From: Bremerella alba
GTDB lineage: Bacteria > Planctomycetota > Planctomycetia > Pirellulales > Pirellulaceae
Reading direction: 5' to 3'
Assembly: GCF_013618625.1 (NCBI RefSeq)
Contig: NZ_JABRWO010000012.1
Coordinates: 186,001 to 250,000 of the forward strand
DNA length: 64,000 nt
Numbering within the stretch: the stretch's first letter is position 1; each line of letters opens with the position of its first letter. Of this stretch, positions 56,545 to 64,000 are shown in pieces. The position numbers and the translations under genes were made by a program. The notes beneath the pieces were generated by a model. It was not told where the DNA came from, searched no databases, and saw only the letters and a program-made list of their open reading frames with translations.

Positions 56545-57039
56545 TCAACTCACTAATAGGTCATCAATGCGACAGTATCCCATTTCCATGGAATCTGTCA
56601 TGCCAGTCGCTAGTGCGGCATCGCGGGCCTCTTTCGAGGCATACTCAATAAGCGTGGCGACAGTGGTAACTCCGTTAACATCTCGAAAATTGATAGTAAC
56701 GACTGCTGAATGACTCATTTCCTCGCCGGGATTGAGTGGTCCATAGCTTTCGTCCTGAACGATCTTGCAAAGCGATTCAATTTTACGAAACTCACCGACC
56801 AATCCAAACTCCGTGCCTTCATCGTTGTTTCGGAATCGGTTTTCGTACTTACCACCCACTCGAAAGTCCATCTCGCAGATAGGCATCGACCAGCCTGGCG
56901 GTCCGAGCATCCATCGACGAATCAACTCTGGCTCAGAGAAGGATTTCCAAACCAAGTCGACTGGAGCGTCGAAGCTTCTCACGACCTCGACCTGTCTTTC
57001 AGAAGGCGTTTTGATAGCGGCAGGCTTCATCTTTCTCAT
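56545..57039 (-). CDS. SRPBCC/AHSA1-domain protein
   Basis: About 164 residues. START-like hydrophobic ligand-binding fold of the AHSA1 (activator of Hsp90 ATPase 1-like) family: VVRSFDAPVDLVWKSFSEPELIRRWMLGPPGW and FRVGGKYENRF are characteristic. Ligand unknown; bacterial members often respond to lipophilic or stress compounds. The gene is divergent from a YafY/WYL regulator with a symmetric operator candidate between them. ATGs at 57039 and 57030 are both possible starts. Confidence 0.85.
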   Translation of the reverse strand: MRKMKPAAIKTPSERQVEVVRSFDAPVDLVWKSFSEPELIRRWMLGPPGWSMPICEMDFRVGGKYENRFRNNDEGTEFGLVGEFRKIESLCKIVQDESYGPLNPGEEMSHSAVVTINFRDVNGVTTVATLIEYASKEARDAALATGMTDSMEMGYCRIDDLLVS

Positions 57040-57141
57040 CTCTCGTGAAGGCCAATTGACATAGATATGTGGGTTGTCTGGTTCCAACTCGGTTTCTTGG
57101 TCCCCGAAGCGAATCCCACAGAAGAACTTTACAGAGCCCTA

Positions 57142-57170
57142 CTGACAGCGTACTGTCAGGAGACTGTCAG
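57142..57170. promoter_or_regulatory. Candidate operator: palindrome plus a third half-site
   Basis: CTGACAG (57142-57148) and CTGTCAG (57153-57159) form a perfect inverted repeat with a CGTA centre. A further CTGTCAG lies at 57164-57170, exactly 11 bp (one helical turn) beyond the second. The site sits between the divergent SRPBCC and YafY genes, about 45 bp before the regulator ATG. It is the best operator candidate in the window for the WYL regulator. Confidence 0.6.
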
Positions 57171-57214
57171 GATTCACCAAATTCCCCTTTCAACTGCTCT
57201 ATGGTACCTCCCGC

Positions 57215-57898
57215 ATGCGTCGAGCCGACCGCCTATTTCGAATTGTCGAGTACCTCAAATTCCGCCGAGAGGCAGTTACCGGGGAAACGCTCGCAAGAGA
57301 AATGGAAATCGGAGTTCGCACGATCTACCGCGACATTGCCAATTTGCGATCTTCGGGCGTGCCGATTTTTGGCGAAGCAGGCGTCGGCTATCTGCTCAAC
57401 CAGGACTACCTCGTTAAGCCACTCATGTTTGACGTTGAGGAACTCGATGCGTTATTGCTTGGGGCCCAGATGGTTGAAAGTTGGGGGGACGCTGCGATTG
57501 CCCGTTCGGCCCGTCGGGCTATCTATAAGATCACAGCGGTCTTGCCGGCATCGTTAGCCGAAGACGCAAACCGTTCGGCCGCCTACGCCTGCTCGAGCCG
57601 GAGCAAGTTGCCGATAACGATTGACCTCGCCTCTTTGCGTCGAGCGGTCCGCACCAAGCATTGCGTGGAAATACGATATAAGGTCGAATCGGGCAAAGAG
57701 TCCCAACGGCGGATTCGCCCCTTGTGCCTCGTCTTCATCGCACCGGCCTGGCTACTTGCTGCATGGTGCGAAGCCCGCAACGATTTCCGTGAATTTCGCG
57801 TCGATCGCATCACAAGCATGAAAATCACTGACGAGCAATTTCAGGATGAACCCGGGAAGAATCTGAAGGATCTTCAGCAACGGAAGCGGAAGACTTAG
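57215..57898 (+). CDS. YafY-type HTH / WYL domain transcription regulator
   Basis: 227 residues. Winged helix-turn-helix at the N-terminus (RRADRLFRIVEYLKFR, MEIGVRTIYRDIANLRSSG) and a WYL domain in the C-terminal half (HCVEIRYKVESG ... APAWLLAAWCEARNDFREFRVDRI), which senses nucleic acid or small ligands. It is divergent from the SRPBCC gene, which it probably regulates together with itself through the 57142-57170 site. Confidence 0.9.
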   Translation: MRRADRLFRIVEYLKFRREAVTGETLAREMEIGVRTIYRDIANLRSSGVPIFGEAGVGYLLNQDYLVKPLMFDVEELDALLLGAQMVESWGDAAIARSARRAIYKITAVLPASLAEDANRSAAYACSSRSKLPITIDLASLRRAVRTKHCVEIRYKVESGKESQRRIRPLCLVFIAPAWLLAAWCEARNDFREFRVDRITSMKITDEQFQDEPGKNLKDLQQRKRKT

Positions 57899-58022
57899 AG
57901 GTTCTAGCCTCGTTAAATGGGTGGCAAGATTCGCTTGGAACTGTTCCGCGTAGTATGGGTCAAGCTGCAAACATCGCAACCACGGATGTGCCGAAATGCT
58001 ACGGCAATTTTAGCATGCGATC

Positions 58023-59036
58023 CTAGAAGTCCGCGTTCGGCAATCGCATCGGCGTTTCCGCCCCCCACAGTTTCGTTGGACTAACGCGGCGAATTCCCCA
58101 AGCGATCGAGGTTCCTGGTGCAGCCTTGGCAAGTTCGCCTAGGCTAAGAACATTACCGGTAGCCGAGTGCCCCGAGCCAACGACAAGCACTTTTTTGCCT
58201 GCATATCGCTCACGGTCGAGCCCCAGAACATCCGGCATGCCGTATTGAATGTGCTCGAGCGATTGCCGCTCACCATCTGCGAAAACACCTCCGGCACCAA
58301 GCGGATTCGGCGTTGTCCACGTGCCCGACGCGTCGATCACTGCCCTGGCACGTAGTCGCTGCGGACCTTCCGGCGTTTCGACAACGATCAAGAAGGGAGC
58401 CTCGTTTCGCCGGCCATCCTTTATTCGATCGTGTCCCTCTCGCGAAACGGAAATGACCTTGTGTTTGAGCTTGATATGCGGGGCAATGTCGTCGTGCTTC
58501 GCAAGTGGATCCAAAAAGCTCTCTACTAATTCACTCGCATAGGGGACCCGATCAACATCCGGCTCCTTCCAGTTCCCATCGGCTTCGAGAAGTCTTCGCC
58601 CGGCCGGATCGATCAAAAAAGACCACGGCGTGAACAGCCGCACGTGTCGCCACTTCCACATGCTCGCCGCGATACGTCCTCCGGCCTCAAGCACAATAAA
58701 GTCCTGCTTACGTTCGACCAGATTGGCCGCCGCCGCCAACCCAACCGGGCCACCGCCAATCACGACCACCGGTAGCTCTTTGTTCGTTTCTGAACGGTCG
58801 CCAGAAGACCGCGTCGCAAGCTCTGTCGTAGACCGAGCCTCCGTCGCCCCCCCGCAACAAGAGGTAGTCGGCAACAGAATTTCCCCAGACACCTCGCCCT
58901 GGCCATTCGGCTTAGAACCACAGCAGCCCTGGGAAGAATTGATCGGTTTGGCCGCCGCGCCGTCATGATTATTCAGATTTTCGCTAATTGCTTGGTCGCC
59001 TGCCTGATCGCAGCACGAATCGTTGGATGTGTTCAT
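58023..59036 (-). CDS. FAD/NAD(P)-binding oxidoreductase with Cys-rich N-terminus, C-terminally short
   Basis: 337 residues. The N-terminal 65 residues contain three Cys-Cys pairs (8-9, 38-39, 60-61, as SCCDQ, GCCGS, SCCGG). The flavin-binding motif GGGPVG follows (94-99), and an NAD(P) motif VVGSGHSATG later. Similar proteins occur in arsenic-resistance loci, where they are full-length at roughly 430-460 residues; this one stops after MRLPNADF, where relatives continue with a further domain. The sequence downstream shows no continuation, so the gene is shortened or the family variant is short. Preceded by AAGGAACG. Confidence 0.75.
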   Translation of the reverse strand: MNTSNDSCCDQAGDQAISENLNNHDGAAAKPINSSQGCCGSKPNGQGEVSGEILLPTTSCCGGATEARSTTELATRSSGDRSETNKELPVVVIGGGPVGLAAAANLVERKQDFIVLEAGGRIAASMWKWRHVRLFTPWSFLIDPAGRRLLEADGNWKEPDVDRVPYASELVESFLDPLAKHDDIAPHIKLKHKVISVSREGHDRIKDGRRNEAPFLIVVETPEGPQRLRARAVIDASGTWTTPNPLGAGGVFADGERQSLEHIQYGMPDVLGLDRERYAGKKVLVVGSGHSATGNVLSLGELAKAAPGTSIAWGIRRVSPTKLWGAETPMRLPNADF

Positions 59037-59346
59037 CTTCGTTCCTTTGATAAGAAGTTTGCTTCTTTCTTACCAATAGAGACGCAAGACATCGCCAATA
59101 GACGCAAACAAGCCAGAAAAAGAAATCCTGACCGCTAAGGAGAGAGAAGACGACACTTCCGGTCAATTCGTTGGCTGCCCGCAGGAGTGACCGAGCAAAT
59201 AGAAACGATGGCAAAAGCATGATGCCTGCTTTTCACTATAAAAAGCCTGCCTAGCAGAACTCCCGGCAAGTTGCGTTTGCGAATCACTTGTAGAACATTT
59301 GTCGGTGGATTCCGCTCTGCTACATGAGATACACCGTGAACGCCTT
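59037..59346. other. Intergenic region between flavoprotein and quinone oxidoreductase
   Basis: About 310 bp. On the minus strand there is a possible -10 box TATAGT near 59235-59245 for the flavoprotein. A short hydrophobic minus-strand frame overlapping the flavoprotein start was judged unlikely to be a gene. Nothing else recognised. Confidence 0.35.
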
Positions 59347-60330
<984 letters not shown>

Positions 60331-60374
60331 TGCAATGCTCATTTCTAAATAGCGCTGAATGACCGGGCCGAGAA

Positions 60375-60427
60375 ACCGGGGCCGCTCAGTGACGGTGAAC
60401 GCTAAAAAGCGGATGTGCGGCCCCGGT
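60375..60427. terminator. Long perfect inverted repeat downstream of the YcaC-like gene
   Basis: ACCGGGGCCGC (60375-60385) and GCGGCCCCGGT (60417-60427) form an 11-bp perfect stem around a 31-nt loop. On the minus strand it follows the YcaC-like stop and is trailed by TTTCTC, so it may be that gene's terminator. Its GC-rich character matches the foreign block. Confidence 0.45.
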
Positions 60428-60478
60428 CAGGCCAGCGGCTGGTTCGGCGTTTTCGCTCTCAGCGAGCATGGATCACGT

Positions 60479-61159
<681 letters not shown>

Positions 61160-61288
61160 GATTTTCTCCTGAAGGGAAGAGGACTCTGTTCTGTACCGCG
61201 ACACCGCGATGTCTGGATAACAGAATAGAGAACCGGTTCAGGAGTGTATCGGCGGATATTGCTGTCTTTTTGGCGATTCTTGCTGTCG

Positions 61289-62215
61289 TCAGTCGAATCG
61301 CTTGGGGGTGACGCCGACGAGCCGTTTGAAGTGCCGGTTGAGCTGGCTTTGATCGCTGAAGCCAACCTCGATGGCGATCTGGGCCAGCGAGAGTCGCCCC
61401 TCGGCGATGAGGTGTTTCGCTCGCTCGACGCGCTGGTGGATGACGAACTGATGCGGCGGCAGGCCGGTCGTCTGCTTGAACAGCCGTGCAAAATGAAATT
61501 CGCTCAGTTGGGCGACTGCGGCAAGATCAGCAAGGGAGATGCTTTGGTGGAGGTGGGCGTGGATGTACTCTTCGACCGCCCGCAACGCATGTCGCGTCAG
61601 TCGACCGCCCGCCCCGCGAAAGGCCCCATTCGCCCCCTCCCTGTTGGTCATCTGTCGAATGAGTTGGACGACAAGCACATTCGCCAGCGACTCGGCACAC
61701 AGCCGTCCGCCTGGCCCGCCGGTGATCAGCTCGCGGCGAAGGGCTGTGAGCGTGTTGATCACCTCGGGGCTGGATCGGTCGTAGTAGCGAACAGGAAAAT
61801 GAACGCGGGCCGGGTCGAGATCGAAAGCCTCTTCAGCCACCTTTGCAATCAGTGTCGGAGACAACTGGTAGTGGGTCGAATCGGTATAGTCGAACGTGTT
61901 GCGCCACTGCCACAGACTCTCGACGCCGGGCGGCAGGAGATTCACTGCGTGCGGCAAGCCGTCCCCGCGGTACCGGGCATCATCGCAACGGTGATCGGTA
62001 CACTCCGAAATGACCTTGCCAGTGAGGACAAGCCACAAACTTTCGAGGGGCGGGTGGACGTAGTCGCTCGCGGAATGGTTCGGGTCGTGTTCGACGCGCA
62101 GCCCATTCCAGCCAAGCGTCTCGCTCGTGTGTCGAAACGCAAATGGAATGTGTCCCAGTCGATCATCGGGGTTAAGGGGGCGAAAGGACTTCCGTGGATA
62201 GTCTGTCCGCGTCAT
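61289..62215 (-). CDS. AraC family transcription regulator
   Basis: 308 residues from the ATG at 62215, with an excellent AGGAGGTG site. The C-terminal AraC DNA-binding domain has two helix-turn-helix units ([23 protein letters not shown] and [24 protein letters not shown]). The N-terminal domain is cupin-like and probably binds an effector. GC is visibly higher than in the flanking genes. It is on the same strand as the YcaC-like hydrolase, 129 bp upstream of it, and is its likely regulator. Confidence 0.9.
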   Translation of the reverse strand: MTRTDYPRKSFRPLNPDDRLGHIPFAFRHTSETLGWNGLRVEHDPNHSASDYVHPPLESLWLVLTGKVISECTDHRCDDARYRGDGLPHAVNLLPPGVESLWQWRNTFDYTDSTHYQLSPTLIAKVAEEAFDLDPARVHFPVRYYDRSSPEVINTLTALRRELITGGPGGRLCAESLANVLVVQLIRQMTNREGANGAFRGAGGRLTRHALRAVEEYIHAHLHQSISLADLAAVAQLSEFHFARLFKQTTGLPPHQFVIHQRVERAKHLIAEGRLSLAQIAIEVGFSDQSQLNRHFKRLVGVTPKRFD

Positions 62216-62573
62216 AATGCACACCTCCTGGTATACGCCTCCCTCGCCCAAAGCCAAAGCTCGGTACCAGGAGACGCTTTGGAACCTCTGAACACGAAAA
62301 ACCCTAATGCGGCCCGGTCTGCCGCAGCGGTATTGCAACACCTTGTTCGCCATTACTGATTACTCACCGACGACCTTCATCGTAGTGTTTTCGGGGCCAA
62401 CTTCATAGCAATCGCATTGGGGAGCGAAGGTCCAAACAGAGGACAAGATTTGAACGGTGTATCGACTGACTGTGAAACGAATTACGTCATTTCATGTGGA
62501 ATCGTGAGAAATCCAGCTAGATGGTTGAACTCGATGGTCAAGTCTCAAGTCCTGCGGTAGCAATAAGAAAGCC

Positions 62574-62600
62574 CTTCGACGTGCTCGAAGGGCTTATTTC
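62574..62600. terminator. Perfect hairpin beside repeat copy B
   Basis: AAGCCCTTCGA and TCGAAGGGCTT pair over 11 bp with a five-base CGTGC loop. The minus strand continues as TTCTTATT, a weak terminator tail; the plus strand continues with ATTTCTG. It adjoins the repeat on the same side that the palindrome adjoins copy A. Confidence 0.5.
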
Positions 62601-62602
62601 TG

Positions 62603-62640
62603 AAAAAAGTCGGGGCGACAAGACACGGTTAGAACTTTTT
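62603..62640 (+). repeat. Dispersed repeat copy B
   Basis: Second copy of the repeat at 56425-56461, same orientation: AAAAAAGTCGGGGCGA then CAAGACACGGTTAGAACTTTTT. About 90% identity over 37 positions. Together the copies delimit about 6.2 kb. Confidence 0.7.
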
Positions 62641-62910
62641 TGCTCAGCTCTTGCTGACCTGCAAACGTCCGGATCCCGTGGCTTTTGCGGGGCTCGAGTC
62701 CCTGATCGGACAAAACCGTAAACAGCTGAAGTGATTCGCTTCTCGCCTTCCAAAGCAAGACTAAAAGCGGTTTATGATACAGCTTTCTCAAAGCCCTTGC
62801 CGAGCAAAGTTTGATTAGCGGCTCCTTCGCTGGCACGATCTCGCAAAGACGCTTTCAAAGGCTTCTTTGCTGATCGCCCTTTTGTGTTTCTACCTAGCCC
62901 CGAGATTGCT

Positions 62911-62951
62911 CACGAGTACAACTCGTGACTCAGGCGGACACCCCAGTCCGC
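62911..62951. repeat. Two adjacent short hairpins
   Basis: CACGAGT/ACTCGTG (62911-62917 and 62921-62927, three-base loop) and GCGGAC/GTCCGC (62934-62939 and 62946-62951, six-base loop) are separated by only six bases. Probably part of a short palindromic element. Confidence 0.45.
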
Positions 62952-62967
62952 ATCGGGTTTCATTTCG

Positions 62968-63050
62968 GAGCTGCCGAGCCGTTCCTGGACTGTCGCCACC
63001 GCTAGGGCACGCCGCGACGCCTCGGCCGCCGCTTACGCGGCTGGCAGCTC
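62968..63050. repeat. Long imperfect palindrome
   Basis: GAGCTGCC-g-AGCCG (62968-62981) pairs with CGGCTGGCAGCTC (63038-63050), leaving a GC-rich loop of about 56 bases that itself can fold. Transcription through it would give a strongly structured RNA. Confidence 0.4.
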
Positions 63051-63068
63051 TACGAGAGTGAGGTCCGC

Positions 63069-63310
63069 CTAGTAGGGCTCGGCCGGTAGGTCGGCAACCA
63101 AAGGGCGATGGTTCCGAGAAATGGAGAGGATGACCACCTTAACGTCCTTGACGGCTTCGGCCGCCGAGACCGCCCGTGCATCGGAGGCCAGCACATTGGA
63201 TTCGATGGTCTCCGGGCCAGCTAAGTACGAACCTCATAGGCACCACTCGTGCAGATGTGTGGCACTCCAGACAAGGCGAACGCTAGCTGTCTTCCCAAGC
63301 AACAATGACC
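63069..63310 (-). pseudogene. Frameshifted remnant of an F420-dependent NADP-reductase-like protein
   Basis: On the minus strand, one frame reads CLGRQLAFALSGVPH, then TSGAYEVRT and a stop. A +1 shift then reads LAGPETIESNVLASDARAV, SAAEAVKDVKVVILSIS and stops at 63069-63071. Joined, the text matches the Rossmann N-terminal half of NADP oxidoreductases (GHEVRIANSRGPET- and AVSAAEAV--ADVVILSI patterns). The glycine-rich loop and the C-terminal domain are missing. The gene is dead in its present form. Confidence 0.55.
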
Positions 63311-63500
63311 TGTGGTCAAGTCAAAGGGGCTGCGAGGCTGCGGACACTTCATGTGCGCCGAAGACCAGTAAGGCGGCAAGTAAACATATAACTGCGAAGA
63401 CCCCGTCCAGCCAGAGAAAAGTGCCCGAAGCTTCTTATCCACTGGGTGCGACGTGCAGTACAACGTAACAGCCAATAATACGGCTCGGCCTTACCTTCCG

Positions 63501-64000
63501 TCAGGTCACGGGATCCCTCAGGATCGTACGCAGCGCATCTTGTGGGGTCTGACGGGTGAAGGCGTCAAGGTGGATCTCGTGATGCGGCCCACTCCGGGTG
63601 ACGCCGGCGCGGTCGGCGAACCCCCCAAGCCGTTCGAGCGTGCCGAATTCGTCGGCAAAGGGCCCGTGGTGCATCACCTGAACTGCGGTACTCTCCGGCA
63701 GGGCGAACACCTCGAGGTGGTCAGCCGGGTCGTCCATGCTGCTCGCCGCAGTGCTGCGGGCGGCTATTATGTCGTCGTCGGTGATGCCGTCGGAGACGGC
63801 GGTCATAATCCGGTACCGCAGCGACGGGATGGGATTCACGCTGTAGAAGTCCGCGATGCCGACCGGCACGGAGCCCTCCGGGTACCAGTACTGGATCTCG
63901 ATCACCGGTGTCGCGCCGTCGGGTGCGAAGGTGCGCGCGACGTCAGCCAAGAGCGCCTTCTTGCGGTAGAACTCGTTGGAGCCGGGCGAGCCGTTCCCGA
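63501..64000 (-). CDS. GyrI-like small-molecule-binding domain protein (5' end outside window)
   Basis: The frame runs off the right edge; at least 165 residues. It contains IEIQYWYPEGSVPVGIADFYSV, then PADHLEVFALPESTAVQVMHHGPFADEFGTLERLGGFADRAG, which fit a GyrI-like/AraC effector-binding fold. No DNA-binding domain is within the window. The GC content is clearly higher than in most of the window, like the YcaC/AraC block, suggesting acquisition. Confidence 0.7.
   Translation of the reverse strand, partial: GNGSPGSNEFYRKKALLADVARTFAPDGATPVIEIQYWYPEGSVPVGIADFYSVNPIPSLRYRIMTAVSDGITDDDIIAARSTAASSMDDPADHLEVFALPESTAVQVMHHGPFADEFGTLERLGGFADRAGVTRSGPHHEIHLDAFTRQTPQDALRTILRDPVT

Larger units (their letters stand above)
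62216..63500. other. Non-coding stretch with palindromes, repeat copy B and gene remnants
   Basis: About 1.3 kb without an intact gene. It holds a hairpin AAGCCCTTCGA/TCGAAGGGCTT (62574-62600), repeat copy B (62603-62640), two adjacent hairpins (62911-62951), a larger imperfect palindrome (62968-63050) and a frameshifted reductase remnant (63069-63310). Confidence 0.6.

Noticed and set aside
58984-59220. Short hydrophobic minus-strand frame before the flavoprotein
   Set aside because: Overlaps the flavoprotein start out of frame; no ribosome site of note, no recognised family.
62667-62711. tRNA-like stretch with GTCCG...CGGAC ends and a GGGGCTCGAGTCCC T-arm-like element
   Set aside because: Too short for a tRNA; no D arm, anticodon loop or CCA-compatible acceptor. 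At most a decayed fragment.

Overview
The window reads as chromosomal DNA of a planctomycete of the Pirellulaceae type (Blastopirellula/Bremerella/Rhodopirellula-like). This rests on two sets of cytochrome-c-like DUF1549/DUF1553 proteins paired with DUF1501 proteins, a DUF1559 pseudopilin followed by a small lipoprotein, an ECF sigma factor overlapping a FecR/LamG protein, and a Gly/His/Trp-rich repeat surface protein. Most of the window has moderate, rather even GC. No rRNA, intact tRNA, CRISPR array, transposase, integrase or prophage gene was seen.

1-25 kb is mostly housekeeping. It holds an rlmI-gltX pair, a membrane protein with a repeated WFS-GKK tail, an FAH-family hydrolase, an HD/PAS/GGDEF signalling protein, glycyl-tRNA synthetase, two paralogous membrane proteins in tandem, a PhoX-type phosphatase, a Gdx/SugE exporter, UDP-glucose dehydrogenase with UDP-xylose synthase, a sugar porter, an MBL-fold hydrolase, a TIGR01777 epimerase, a DinB-like protein, a DEAD-box helicase with a bidirectional terminator, a choice-of-anchor-I protein and a TPR lipoprotein.

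25-40 kb carries envelope functions: a Met/His-rich outer-membrane barrel, the repeat surface protein, a SnoaL-like secreted protein, a YibI/YibH-like pair (DUF3302 plus HlyD-type membrane fusion protein), a methyltransferase, the first DUF1553/DUF1501 operon and an ATP-grasp ligase.

40-55 kb is the most distinctive part. A 663-residue protein of unknown family shows a Cys...His...Asn order resembling papain-like peptidases. It is followed by a four-gene cluster (Cys/His-rich secreted protein, double thioredoxin-like protein, MacB/FtsX-type permease with vicinal cysteine pairs, ATPase) that looks like a thiol- or metal-related exporter. Then come the ECF sigma/FecR-LamG/DUF1553/DUF1501 operon, the DUF1559 gene with its lipoprotein, and a PAS-AraC regulator.

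55-64 kb is an accessory, partly foreign region: a peroxiredoxin, a divergent SRPBCC/YafY-WYL pair with a striking candidate operator between them, a C-terminally short flavoprotein with three Cys-Cys pairs, a quinone oxidoreductase, a high-GC YcaC-like hydrolase with an AraC regulator, about 1.3 kb of palindromes and gene remnants (including a frameshifted F420-dependent NADP-reductase-like fragment), and a high-GC GyrI-like gene running off the end. Two copies of a ~37-bp repeat flank most of this region.
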